Translations under genes and position numbers: made by a program
The notes under the pieces: generated by a model
What the model saw: the letters and a program-made list of their open reading frames with translations, nothing else
Told to the model about the DNA's origin: nothing
Database searches by the model: none
Source of the DNA: Microbacterium timonense
Lineage (GTDB): Bacteria > Actinomycetota > Actinomycetes > Actinomycetales > Microbacteriaceae
Assembly (NCBI RefSeq): GCF_900292075.1
Contig: NZ_OLMV01000008.1
Coordinates: forward strand, 62,001 to 126,000
Length of the DNA: 64,000 bases
Direction: 5' to 3'
Part shown: piece after piece, positions 52,097 to 61,669 of the stretch
Position numbering within the stretch: the first letter of the stretch is position 1
Layout of the letters: each line of letters opens with the position of its first letter

Positions 52097-53323
52097 TCAC
52101 GAACGGGCGACGCTCAGCGTCTGCCGCGCGATCTCCAGCTCCTCGTCGGTGGGGACGACGAGCACGGTCACGGCCGAGGCATCCGTCGAGATGATCCGGA
52201 TGCCCCGTTCCGGCGCGGCGTTGCGCTCGGGATCGACCTCGACACCGGCGAAGCCGAGCGTCGCCAGTGCCGCCGCGCGCACGAGCGGGGCGTTCTCGCC
52301 GACGCCCGCCGTGAACGAGATCACGTCCGCGCCCCCGAGCTGGGCGAGATAGGCGCCCGCGTACGACCGGAGCCGGTGCACGTACACGTCGAAGGCGAGG
52401 CGGGCGCGCACGTCGCCGCGCTCGATGCCGGCCCTGATGTCGCGCAGGTCGTTGGAGCCGGCGAGCCCGAGCAGTCCGCTGCGCTTGTTGAGCAGCTCGT
52501 CCAGGTCGTCGATCGTCATCCCCGCGCGCCGGGCGAGCTGGAACAGGACGGCGGGGTCGATGTCTCCCGACCGGGTTCCCATGACGAGCCCTTCGAGGGG
52601 CGTGAAGCCCATCGAGGTGTCCACCGACCGGCCGCCGTCGATCGCGGTGACGGAGGCGCCGTTGCCCAGGTGGAACACGATCTGCTTCAGCTCGGCCAGC
52701 GGTCGCCCGAGGAACGCGGCGGCCGCCTCGCTGACGAACTTGTGCGACGTGCCGTGGAACCCGTAGCGACGGATGCGGTGGGATGCCGCGACATCGACGT
52801 CGATGGCATAGGTGTAGGCCGGCGGCTCCAGCGTCTGATGGAAGGCCGTGTCGAACACGGCCACGTGAGGCACCGCCGGAAAGGCCGTGCGCGCGGCGAC
52901 GATGCCCGCCAGATTGGCGGGATTGTGAAGCGGTGCGAGCACCGACAGCTCGTCGATGTTGATCTCGACGAGCGGGGTGATCAGCGTCGGTTCGAAGAAG
53001 CGCGCACCACCGTGCACCACCCGGTGCCCGACCGCCACCGGCGGCGTCTCGGTCAGCGAGGGGCCGTCGGCGGCGAAGGCATCGAGCATCACCTGGAAGC
53101 CGGCGGTGTGGTCGGGGATGGGCAGCTCGCGTGTGCGCGTCGCATCGAGGAACGCGGGCGACGGCCCGTCGGTCGGCGTGGCGTACACCGTGTGGCGGGC
53201 GGCGCCGACCGGCTCCCCGATGCGCTCGACGAGCCCGGACGCCAGCGTGCGCTCGGTGTCCATGTCGAGCAGCTGGTACTTGAACGACGACGAGCCGCTG
53301 TTGATGACCAGGACGGGTGTCAT
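52097..53323 (-). CDS. ackA: Acetate kinase
   Basis: The 408-residue enzyme interconverts acetate plus ATP and acetyl phosphate. Family blocks: VLVINSGSSSFKYQLLDM (phosphate loop, N8), VAVGHRVVHGGARFFEPTLI, VAVFDTAFHQTLEP, YGFHGTSHKFV, KQIVFHLGNGASVTAIDGGRSVDTSMGFTPLEGLVMGTRSGDIDPAV and FTAGVGENAPLVR. ATG 53321-53323 lies 4 bases after the pta stop, so the two are one operon that yields ATP from acetyl-CoA or assimilates acetate. Confidence 0.97.
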   Translation of the reverse strand: MTPVLVINSGSSSFKYQLLDMDTERTLASGLVERIGEPVGAARHTVYATPTDGPSPAFLDATRTRELPIPDHTAGFQVMLDAFAADGPSLTETPPVAVGHRVVHGGARFFEPTLITPLVEINIDELSVLAPLHNPANLAGIVAARTAFPAVPHVAVFDTAFHQTLEPPAYTYAIDVDVAASHRIRRYGFHGTSHKFVSEAAAAFLGRPLAELKQIVFHLGNGASVTAIDGGRSVDTSMGFTPLEGLVMGTRSGDIDPAVLFQLARRAGMTIDDLDELLNKRSGLLGLAGSNDLRDIRAGIERGDVRARLAFDVYVHRLRSYAGAYLAQLGGADVISFTAGVGENAPLVRAAALATLGFAGVEVDPERNAAPERGIRIISTDASAVTVLVVPTDEELEIARQTLSVARS

Positions 53324-53327
53324 CGCG

Positions 53328-55490
53328 TCACTCCCCCTGCGCCTGGATCGCGGTGATGGCGATGGTGTTCACGATGTCGTCGACGAGCGCACCGCGCGAC
53401 AGGTCGTTGATCGGCTTGTTGAGCCCCTGCAGGACCGGTCCGATCGCCACGGCACCCGCCGAACGCTGTACCGCCTTGTACGTGTTGTTCCCGGTGTTGA
53501 GGTCGGGGAACACGAAGACGGTCGCGCGGCCGGCCACCGCGGAACCGGGCATCTTGGCCGCTGCCACGGCCGCGTCCGCTGCCGCGTCGTACTGGATCGG
53601 CCCCTCCACGAGCAGCTCAGGCGCGCGGGAGCGCACCAGGGCCGTGGCATCCCGCACCTTCTCCACGTCGGCCCCCGACCCGGACTCCCCCGTCGAGTAG
53701 GACAGCATGGCGACGCGCGGGTCGATGCCGAACTGTGCGGCCGTCGCCGCGGACGAGATGGCGATGTCGGCGAGCTGCTCGCTGGTGGGGTCGGGGATGA
53801 CGGCGCAGTCGCCGTAGACGAGCACGCGGTCGGCGAGCGCCATGAGGAAGACGCTCGAGACAACGGAGACCCCCGGCTTCGTCTTGATGATCTCGAAGGC
53901 GGGACGGATGGTGTGGGCCGTGGTGTGCGCCGCGCCCGAGACCATGCCGTCGGCGAGCCCGAGGTGCACCATCAGGGTGCCGAAGTACGACACGTCGGTG
54001 ACGGTGTCGGCGGCCTGAGCGAGAGTGACGCCTTTATGAGCGCGCAGCCGCGCGTACTCCTCGGCGAACTTGTGCACGTGGACGGCGTCGAAGGGCGAGA
54101 GCACCTCGGCGGCCTGGATGTCGATGCCGAGCTCGATCGCGCGGGCCTTGACCTCGAACGGCTCGCCGAGGATCACGAGATCGGCGATACCTCGCTTGAG
54201 CACCGTCGCCGCGGCCCGCAGCACGCGGTCGTCGTCGCCCTCGGGCAGCACGATCTTCTTGCGCTGCGCGCGGGCACGCTCGATGAGCTGGAACTCGAAC
54301 ATCAGCGGGGTGACCACCGTCGCCCGTGCCACGCCGAACGCGGACAGCAGCTCGTCGGTGTCGACGCTCTGCTCGAACAGCGCCAGCGCCGTGTCGTAGC
54401 GCCGCTGCGAGTCGGCCGCCAGCCGGCCACGCGTGCCCATGATGCGCACCGCGGTCTCGTACGTGCCGTGGCCCGTGGTGATGATCGGCACGCTCGAGCC
54501 GAGCCCTTCCAGGAGGCGCGTGACCGGCTCGGGGATCTCGAACCCGCCGTTGAGCACGATGCCCGCGATCGAGGGGAACGTGCCGGAGGCGTTGGCGAGC
54601 AGCGTCGCCAGCAGCACCTCGGAGCGGTCGGCGGGGATGACCACCACCGCGCCCTCGAGCAGGCGCGGCAGCACATTGACCATCGACATGCCGGCCACCA
54701 CGACGGCGAGCGCTTCGCGGGTCAGGCGGTCGGGGTCGCCGCCGATGAGCTCGCCGTCGACCGATCGCATGATCCCGCGCATCGACGGCGCGACGAGGTA
54801 GCGGTCCTCGGGGATCGCCCACACCGGGACGGTCGTCGGCCCACTGGCGGCGGTGGCGCCCGCGCCCGTCGTACCGAGGTGCGCGTCGACCGAGCGGCGC
54901 ACGGCGCCGATCGTCTCGTCGAGGCGGACGGGGTCGGCGCGGTTGGCGACGACGGCGAACAGGTTGGCGCGGCCGTGATCGAGTTCCGCCAGCGCGAGAT
55001 CTGCGATCTGCCCCATCTCGGCCGGCGTGCGTGCCAGCGACGAGCCCAGCTGCTCGGGCTGGGTCTGGTACTGCGCGGAGCGGCCGCCCAGCACCAGCAG
55101 CACCGGGGCGCCGAGATTCGCCGCGATGCGGGCGTTGTAGGCCAGCTCCGCGGGACTGCCGACGTCGGTGTAATCGCTGCCGACGATGACGACGGCATCG
55201 CACTGGGCCTCGACGGCCTTGTAGCGTTCGACGATCGTCGCCAGTGCGGCATCCGGGTCCTGTCGGACATCGTCGTAGGTGACGCCGATGCAGTCGTCGT
55301 ACGGCAGGTCGACACCGTCGTGGTCGAGCAGCATCTCGAGCACATAGTCGCGCTCGACGGTGGACCGGGCGATCGCGCGGAAGACCCCCACACGCGGCGT
55401 CGCGTGGCTCAGGGCATCCAGCACGCCCAACGCGACCGTGGACTTGCCGGAGTGCCCTTCTGCCGACGTGATGTAGATGCTCTGCGCCAC
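53328..55490 (-). CDS. pta: Phosphate acetyltransferase
   Basis: The 720-residue long-form enzyme exchanges acetyl-CoA and acetyl phosphate. The N-terminal P-loop domain (YITSAEGHSGKSTVALGVLDAL) and a DRTGG domain (~200-330) precede the catalytic C-terminal domain: FELIERARAQRKKIVLPEGDDDRVLRAAATVLKRGIADLVILGE, VSGAAHTTAHTIRPAFEIIKTKPGVS, YGDCAVIPDPTSEQLADIAI and VFPDLNTGNNTYKAVQRSAG. GTG 55488-55490. ackA follows after 4 bases. The SRP RNA gene, on the same strand, lies just upstream. Confidence 0.96.
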   Translation of the reverse strand: MAQSIYITSAEGHSGKSTVALGVLDALSHATPRVGVFRAIARSTVERDYVLEMLLDHDGVDLPYDDCIGVTYDDVRQDPDAALATIVERYKAVEAQCDAVVIVGSDYTDVGSPAELAYNARIAANLGAPVLLVLGGRSAQYQTQPEQLGSSLARTPAEMGQIADLALAELDHGRANLFAVVANRADPVRLDETIGAVRRSVDAHLGTTGAGATAASGPTTVPVWAIPEDRYLVAPSMRGIMRSVDGELIGGDPDRLTREALAVVVAGMSMVNVLPRLLEGAVVVIPADRSEVLLATLLANASGTFPSIAGIVLNGGFEIPEPVTRLLEGLGSSVPIITTGHGTYETAVRIMGTRGRLAADSQRRYDTALALFEQSVDTDELLSAFGVARATVVTPLMFEFQLIERARAQRKKIVLPEGDDDRVLRAAATVLKRGIADLVILGEPFEVKARAIELGIDIQAAEVLSPFDAVHVHKFAEEYARLRAHKGVTLAQAADTVTDVSYFGTLMVHLGLADGMVSGAAHTTAHTIRPAFEIIKTKPGVSVVSSVFLMALADRVLVYGDCAVIPDPTSEQLADIAISSAATAAQFGIDPRVAMLSYSTGESGSGADVEKVRDATALVRSRAPELLVEGPIQYDAAADAAVAAAKMPGSAVAGRATVFVFPDLNTGNNTYKAVQRSAGAVAIGPVLQGLNKPINDLSRGALVDDIVNTIAITAIQAQGE

Positions 55491-55579
55491 GCGTCCAGCC
55501 TATGGGCGGGCACGAGGCCTCGGCCAGGCGACGTCATGCTGCTGCCGTAGGCCCGCACGCGGCCGCTTGGCCGGGAAAA

Positions 55580-55672
55580 GTAAGACTCTCCGCGAACCCG
55601 GCAGAGCCCGGTTACCCTTGCTACGTTTCCGTCCTGGGGGAGTTGGCCTGGATGCCGCCTCGCGGAGAGCTG
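55580..55672 (-). ncRNA. ffs: Signal recognition particle RNA (small bacterial type)
   Basis: On the minus strand CTCTCCGCGA (55669-55660) pairs with TCGCGGAGAG (55595-55586) as the basal stem. The apical part has the SRP domain IV signature: CCCCCAGG, a 3-bp stem closed by a GAAA tetraloop (ACGGAAACGT) and AGCA on the 3' side. A T-rich stretch (TCTTACTTTTCCC) follows and could end transcription. Length of ~93-98 nt fits the 4.5S-like class. It binds Ffh to target membrane proteins. Exact ends are estimates. Confidence 0.85.
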
Positions 55673-55856
55673 CCTCCAGTCTAACCCGTCGCGGCCCCGG
55701 GTCTCGCCCACCCGTATGGCGGCCGACGCGCGGGGCGCGGCATCCAGCGATCTCCCAGTGCCCTACCCCTCGCGCCGTGGTTAGGATCGAGCCGAGGGCG
55801 AGGACGCCCCTGCGCAACCCCCGACCCGCCTTTGGGAGGCGGAACAGGAGGCCTCC

Positions 55857-56891
<1,035 letters not shown>

Positions 56892-56898
56892 GGGCGAC

Positions 56899-58176
56899 AT
56901 GAGACGTGTGTGGCCGCTGACCGTCCGGGGCACGGGCGCGCTCATCCTCGGGATCGCGTGCTTCGTGGTGGCCGGCGAGGCCGGGCTCGTCGAGCTGATG
57001 TACTTCGGCATCCTGCTGCTGGCCGTGGTCGCCGCGAGCATCGCCTCCCTGTACTTCGGCCGGCACACCGATGCCGTGGGCCGTTCCCTCGTCCCCGACG
57101 TGCCGGTGGTCGGCCGCGAGGCGCGCGTCTCGGTGCGTGTCGGCGTGCGCTCTGCACTGCCGACGGCTCCCGGCAGATGGCGCGACACGCTGCCGAAGGG
57201 TCTGCTGGGCAAGGCGGAGGGCGCGTTCCCGGCGCTCGGATCGGGCCTTCGCGGAGGCGAGCGCGGCGGCCTGCGCAGCATCGACATCTCGTACACCGTC
57301 ACCGCGGCACGGCGCGGCGTGCACTCGCTCGGCCCCCTCACGGTGCGTTCGTCCGACCCGTTCGGTCTCGCGCGACGCACGGTGGTGTTCGGGCAGCGCA
57401 CGCCCGTCACCGTGGCACCGGCCGTCGTGGAGCTCGCGCCGATCATCGACTACGCCGGCGCCAGCGGCGGCATGCTGCACACCACGAACGACCAGCTCGG
57501 CCAGGGCGCCGACAACCTCGTCGCCCGCCCGTACGCCCCGGGCGATTCGATGCGCCGCATCCACTGGCGTGCCACCGCCCACCGCGACGAGCTGATGGTC
57601 CGCCAGGAGGAGCAGGAGTCCACACCCGAGGCGGCCGTCGTGCTCGACCGGGCCGCGCTGCGGTGGTCCATCGACGCCTTGCATGCGCCCGGTGTCGATC
57701 CCGGATTCGAAGCGGGTGTGACGGCCTGCGTGTCGGCGGTCGCGCGCCTGGTGCGCGACGGCTACGCCGTGGAGGTCATCGACACGGAGGGAACCGCGCT
57801 GTACGGCTCCGGCGAGCTCATCGAGCGGATCGACGGCGGGGACCTCGCCGAGGTCGAGCGGATGCTGGTGCAGTTCGCCACCGTCACCGCCCGGCGCGAC
57901 GACGCGCTGCCCCGGCTGTCGCGGCTGTTCGCCGGCATCTCGACCGGGCCGATCGTGCTCGTGGTGGGGCGTCTGGACCCGGCCGATGCCGCAGCGCTCG
58001 GTCCCGTCGCGCACCACAGCACCCTGCCCGTGCTGCTGGCGGCCGCGCCGGTGGGCGACGCACTCGAGATCGCCGCCGATCACGGGTGGCATGTCGCCGC
58101 GATCGACCCCGACCGGGACCTGGGATCCGCGTGGGCCGGAGCCATCGGCCGGGGGGTGCACCATGTCGTCGGCTGA
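56899..58176 (+). CDS. DUF58 domain-containing membrane protein
   Basis: The 425-residue protein starts at ATG 56899 (the longer frame is a shadow of moxR). Two N-terminal membrane helices (LTVRGTGALILGIACFVV; LMYFGILLLAVVAASIASLYF) precede an external-like beta region and the DUF58 signature ARPYAPGDSMRRIHWRATAHRDELMVRQEEQE, followed by a von Willebrand A-like domain (AAVVLDRAALRWSIDA). DUF58 proteins work with MoxR ATPases. The stop overlaps the transglutaminase start by 14 bp. Confidence 0.93.
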   Translation: MRRVWPLTVRGTGALILGIACFVVAGEAGLVELMYFGILLLAVVAASIASLYFGRHTDAVGRSLVPDVPVVGREARVSVRVGVRSALPTAPGRWRDTLPKGLLGKAEGAFPALGSGLRGGERGGLRSIDISYTVTAARRGVHSLGPLTVRSSDPFGLARRTVVFGQRTPVTVAPAVVELAPIIDYAGASGGMLHTTNDQLGQGADNLVARPYAPGDSMRRIHWRATAHRDELMVRQEEQESTPEAAVVLDRAALRWSIDALHAPGVDPGFEAGVTACVSAVARLVRDGYAVEVIDTEGTALYGSGELIERIDGGDLAEVERMLVQFATVTARRDDALPRLSRLFAGISTGPIVLVVGRLDPADAAALGPVAHHSTLPVLLAAAPVGDALEIAADHGWHVAAIDPDRDLGSAWAGAIGRGVHHVVG

Positions 58177-60439
58177 CGCGGCCCGACGGCCGCGCGTCCG
58201 AGGCGGGGAGCGGCTGCTGACGTTCGCGATCCTGGCAGCGCTGCTGGCGGCCCTGCTGCCGGTGGTCCGCGTGATCGATCCCGGATGGTGGCTGGTGGCC
58301 GCGCTCGCGGTGGCGGCCCTGGTGCTCGGAGCCGGCTACGCGGCCCGGCGCTACCGCCTCCCCGCCGTCGCGGTGACGCTCATCGAGGCCGGCGTCTGGG
58401 TCGCCTTCATGACACTGGTGTTCCTCCGCGAGACGGCCCTGCTGTGGGTGATCCCGACGCTGGACACGATCAGGACCGTGCCGTTGCTGATCGAGACGGC
58501 CATGGAGGAGATCACGGTCGGCGCGGCACCGCTGGAGCCGTCGCTGTCGCTCGCGTTCGTCGTGGTCGGCGCGATGGGACTGCTGACCATCGTCGTGGAC
58601 CACGTCGTCGTGACTGCTCGGATGCCGCTGCTCGGGTCGGTCGGGATCGTCGCGGTGTCGCTCATCCCGGCCATCGCCGCGCCCAGCGACGTCGATGTCA
58701 TCGGCTTCGTCTTCCTCGCCGTCACGATCCTCTTCCTCATCCGGTCCGAGACGCGTTCCCGTGAGAAGCCGGTCGAACGCGAGGCGGAGCGCACCGCCGG
58801 GGTGCCCGCGACGGCCCTCGGCATCGGGGCGATCGCCATCGTGATCGCCGTCGTCGCCACACCGGTCCTCCCCCACCCCCTGGCGCGCGCCGGATCCGGC
58901 GTCGGCCCGGGCCCGGGCATCGACGCGACCCTGCAGCTGGGCGACGACCTGCGGCGCCCCCAGGAGATCGAGGTGATCAAGGTCCGCACCGACGCCCCCT
59001 CGGTGCCCTATCTGCGTGCGACGACGCTGACGCGATTCGAGGGCGGCACGTGGTCGCCCGACCGCTCGCAGACGGTGTCGCTGGAGAGCGATCGCGCTTT
59101 CGGCGACGTCGACACGGATGAGGACATCCGTGTCGGCGAGTACACCGCGCGGGTTCAGATCGTGAACCTGGACTCCCCGTGGGCGCCGGTGCCGTATCCG
59201 GCGGTGAGCATCACGGGCCTTGTCGGCGCCTGGGGCGCGGTCCCGTACAACCACACGGTGGCCAGCACGAACACCACCACGCAGGGGCAGTCGTACGAGG
59301 TCGCCTTCGCCGTGCCGCGCCCCTCGCTGGAGCAAGTTCGGGCGGCGACGGCGGTCGGCTCCCAGGTGCGCGATGAGACGACGGAGCTGCCCGACGACAT
59401 GCCGCCGATCATCGCGGAGCTCGCCGCGCAGGTGACGGCGGACGCCACCACGGATTACGACCGCCTCACTGCATTGCAGCGCTGGTTCCGCGGCACGGAG
59501 TTCCGCTACTCGCTCGAGGCGCCCGTCGAGGACGGCTTCGACGGCAGCGGCGCCGAGGCCGTCGCGCAGTTCCTCGAGGTGCGGGCAGGGTACTGCGTGC
59601 ACTTCGCATCGGCCTTCGCCCTCATGGCCCGCACCTTGCACATGCCGTCCCGCATCGTCGTGGGCTATCTCCCCGGCACCCCCACCACCGAGAGCATCGA
59701 CGGTCAGCCCGTGTTCTCGGTGTCGAGCTCGCAGCTGCATGCCTGGCCCGAGGTGTTCTTCGACGGCATCGGCTGGCTGCCGTTCGAGCCCACGTCCGGT
59801 CTGGGCGTTCCCACCACCTACTCGTCCGACAACCCGCTGCTCGGTCAGCCGACCGACGCGAACTCGGCCGATCCCCGACCGGTGGCCACACCGACGCCCA
59901 CCGGGGACACCGCGCAGATCGCCCCCGAGAACACGCAAGAGGGGTCCGCTTCGAGCTCCACCGCCGAGGCGCTCGATCCCTTGCCGGTGCTCGGTGTCGT
60001 CATGGGCGTGCTGGTGCTGCTCGCGCTGCCGTTCCTCATCCGCGAGCTCCGGCGTCGTCAGCAGGACGCGGCGGCGCGCGGCGGTGACGCCGCGGCGGCA
60101 TGGCAGTCCGTGCAGGAGACGGCGATCGATGTCGGCATCGCGGTGCCCGCGAGCGAGACGCCGCGCGCGTTCGCCGCGCGGCTCGTGGCCGAACACGGTG
60201 CTCCGGCATCCGAGATGGGAACGGTGCTGCTCGCGATCGAGCGGGCGAGCTACTCGCGGGCCGGCACGCGTTCGACGTGGATGGGGGATGCCGCAGCCGA
60301 CGCGGCCGCGGCGGTGCGGGCGTCGTTGCTGGCGGCGGTGCCCTCGTCGCGACGCGTGCTCGCGCACATCGCCCCGCGCTCGCTCATCATCCGACCCGGG
60401 AGCGTCTACGCCGGAACGGCGTCGGTTCGGGCGCGGTAG
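58163..60439 (+). CDS. TgpA-type membrane transglutaminase-like protein
   Basis: A 758-residue protein with six or seven N-terminal membrane helices (~18-240), a large external domain and one C-terminal helix (VLGVVMGVLVLLALPFLI) with a cytoplasmic tail. The transglutaminase core has the nucleophile in EVRAGYCVHFASAFALMARTL, the His in SSSQLHAWPEVFF and WLPFEPTSGLG, where many family members have DPT; the third triad residue is thus uncertain. Such proteins may cross-link or process envelope proteins. ATG 58163 with GGGGGG upstream; overlap with DUF58 indicates coupling. A tRNA-Ser gene follows 41 bp after the stop. Confidence 0.93.
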   Translation: MSSADAARRPRVRGGERLLTFAILAALLAALLPVVRVIDPGWWLVAALAVAALVLGAGYAARRYRLPAVAVTLIEAGVWVAFMTLVFLRETALLWVIPTLDTIRTVPLLIETAMEEITVGAAPLEPSLSLAFVVVGAMGLLTIVVDHVVVTARMPLLGSVGIVAVSLIPAIAAPSDVDVIGFVFLAVTILFLIRSETRSREKPVEREAERTAGVPATALGIGAIAIVIAVVATPVLPHPLARAGSGVGPGPGIDATLQLGDDLRRPQEIEVIKVRTDAPSVPYLRATTLTRFEGGTWSPDRSQTVSLESDRAFGDVDTDEDIRVGEYTARVQIVNLDSPWAPVPYPAVSITGLVGAWGAVPYNHTVASTNTTTQGQSYEVAFAVPRPSLEQVRAATAVGSQVRDETTELPDDMPPIIAELAAQVTADATTDYDRLTALQRWFRGTEFRYSLEAPVEDGFDGSGAEAVAQFLEVRAGYCVHFASAFALMARTLHMPSRIVVGYLPGTPTTESIDGQPVFSVSSSQLHAWPEVFFDGIGWLPFEPTSGLGVPTTYSSDNPLLGQPTDANSADPRPVATPTPTGDTAQIAPENTQEGSASSSTAEALDPLPVLGVVMGVLVLLALPFLIRELRRRQQDAAARGGDAAAAWQSVQETAIDVGIAVPASETPRAFAARLVAEHGAPASEMGTVLLAIERASYSRAGTRSTWMGDAAADAAAAVRASLLAAVPSSRRVLAHIAPRSLIIRPGSVYAGTASVRAR

Positions 60440-60480
60440 CGGGGCAGGGTAGGATGGTCGCTGGCCCTCCGGGGCCTCCC

Positions 60481-60568
60481 GGAGGATTCGCCTAGTGGCC
60501 TATGGCGCACGCTTGGAAAGCGTGTTGGGTGCAAGCCCTCGGGGGTTCGAATCCCCCATCCTCCGCCA
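60481..60568 (+). tRNA. tRNA-Ser (anticodon GGA)
   Basis: Class II tRNA with a long variable arm. Acceptor GGAGGAT (60481-60487) pairs with ATCCTCC (60558-60564), discriminator G and encoded CCA (60566-60568). Anticodon arm CACGC-TTGGAAA-GCGTG gives anticodon GGA at 60515-60517, reading serine TCC/TCT. The variable arm is TTGGGTGCAAGCCCTC and the T arm GGGGG-TTCGAAT-CCCCC. TAGGAT at 60450-60455 is a likely -10 element. Confidence 0.97.
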
Positions 60569-60756
60569 CCGTTCCGACGAATCACCCGCGTGGTAGGGTG
60601 GTGAGGGCTCCGATCCGGAGCCGATGCGTCTTCTTTCTCTGCCTCGACGTGGAGCACAGAGTCCTGACGCCCGTTGATTCCGTATGAAGCGGTATCTGAA
60701 ACCGCTCACCATTGCGCTCGACCCCACCGCGTCGCCGCAAGCTTGGACCCCTCTCG

Positions 60757-61065
60757 ATGCTCTCCCTCTCCCCTGCCGACGCGCTCGACTGGCGTCAGGC
60801 CGACGATGGCGTGTTCGTCGCGACCTCCGCCGGCGAGTACGCAGGATTCATCGATCTGACCGCTGGCGGCGCTCACGCCCACAGCGCACGCGGCACAGAC
60901 CTCGGCCTGCACGCCGACGTCGCCGCCGCTCGCGCCGCCGTTGCGGCATCCGCCTCCCCCACCCCGGCTTTCGCGCGCTCCGCGCGGCATCACCGTCCAC
61001 TCCGCATTCGACGGCGTGGCACCCACGGTCGCCCCGGCGGCCCGAAGAACAGAAGGAAAGACACG
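60757..61065 (+). CDS. Hypothetical small ORF in frame with the cold-shock gene
   Basis: Between tRNA-Ser and the cold-shock gene, a frame opens at ATG 60757: LSLSPADALDWRQADDGVFV, SAGEYAGFIDLTAGGAHAHSARGTD, LGLHADVAAARAAVAASASP. The first ~65 codons look like a real protein (GC-rich third positions, D/E/G-rich surface); the following ~40 (ARHHRPLRIRRRGTHG) look random. There is no stop before the cold-shock ATG, so the frame continues through it to 61269. It may be a separate small protein that lost its stop, an alternative long form of the cold-shock protein, or chance. No family recognised. Start site support is weak. Confidence 0.35.
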
Positions 61066-61269
61066 ATGGCCACTGGCACCGTGAAATGGTTCAACTCCGA
61101 GAAGGGCTACGGGTTCATCGCGCCCGACGACGGCTCGGCTGATCTCTTCGCGCACTTCAGCGCGATCGCAGGCTCCGGCTTCAAGGAGCTCCGCGAAGAC
61201 CAGAAGGTCGAGTTCGACGCTGAGCGCGGACCCAAGGGCATGCAGGCCGCGAACATCCGCCCGCTCTGA
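61066..61269 (+). CDS. cspA: Cold-shock protein (CspA family)
   Basis: A 67-residue OB-fold RNA chaperone: ATGTVKWFNSEKGYGFIAPD (RNP1-like), GSADLFAHFSAI (RNP2-like, with the conserved FxHF), EDQKVEFDAERGPKGMQAANI. ATG 61066 has AGAAGGAAAG upstream. It melts RNA structure, often induced by cold or constitutive in actinobacteria. The open frame upstream is described separately. A strong intrinsic terminator follows at 61317. Confidence 0.97.
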   Translation: MATGTVKWFNSEKGYGFIAPDDGSADLFAHFSAIAGSGFKELREDQKVEFDAERGPKGMQAANIRPL

Positions 61270-61316
61270 CGCTGATCCCGGATCCCGTTGACCGCAGCGT
61301 CAGGATCCGAGACACG

Positions 61317-61351
61317 AGCACCCGTCCCGGTTGGGACGGGTGCTTTCGTTT
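61317..61351 (+). terminator. Rho-independent terminator of cspA
   Basis: AGCACCCGTCCC (61317-61328) pairs perfectly with GGGACGGGTGCT (61333-61344) around a GGTT loop and is followed by TTCGTTT. It lies 47 bases after the cspA stop and isolates it from the desaturase gene. Confidence 0.9.
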
Positions 61352-61669
61352 GCACCCGGCGCCGAGCCGAGTCGGTGGCGGCCGACCTGGCGAGTGCCTG
61401 GGAGTACCGGCATATGCGGGACGCGCCATGTGGTGACGCGTACGCTCGGAACAGCGATAGGCAACCGCCTTTGGCTTCCATGGCCATAGCGGTCCCATCG
61501 AAACACCGGTGACATCATCTCCTCCACCGTCCTCGAGTCCCGACTCGGCCCTATTCGTCAGACGTACGCGGGCACGGGCGAGTTCCCGCCCATCGCCCGT
61601 GCCTACACCGAGGTCTCGCAGATCGCACGGGAGAGCGGGCTGCTGCGCCGCACGCCCTGGTTCTATGCG

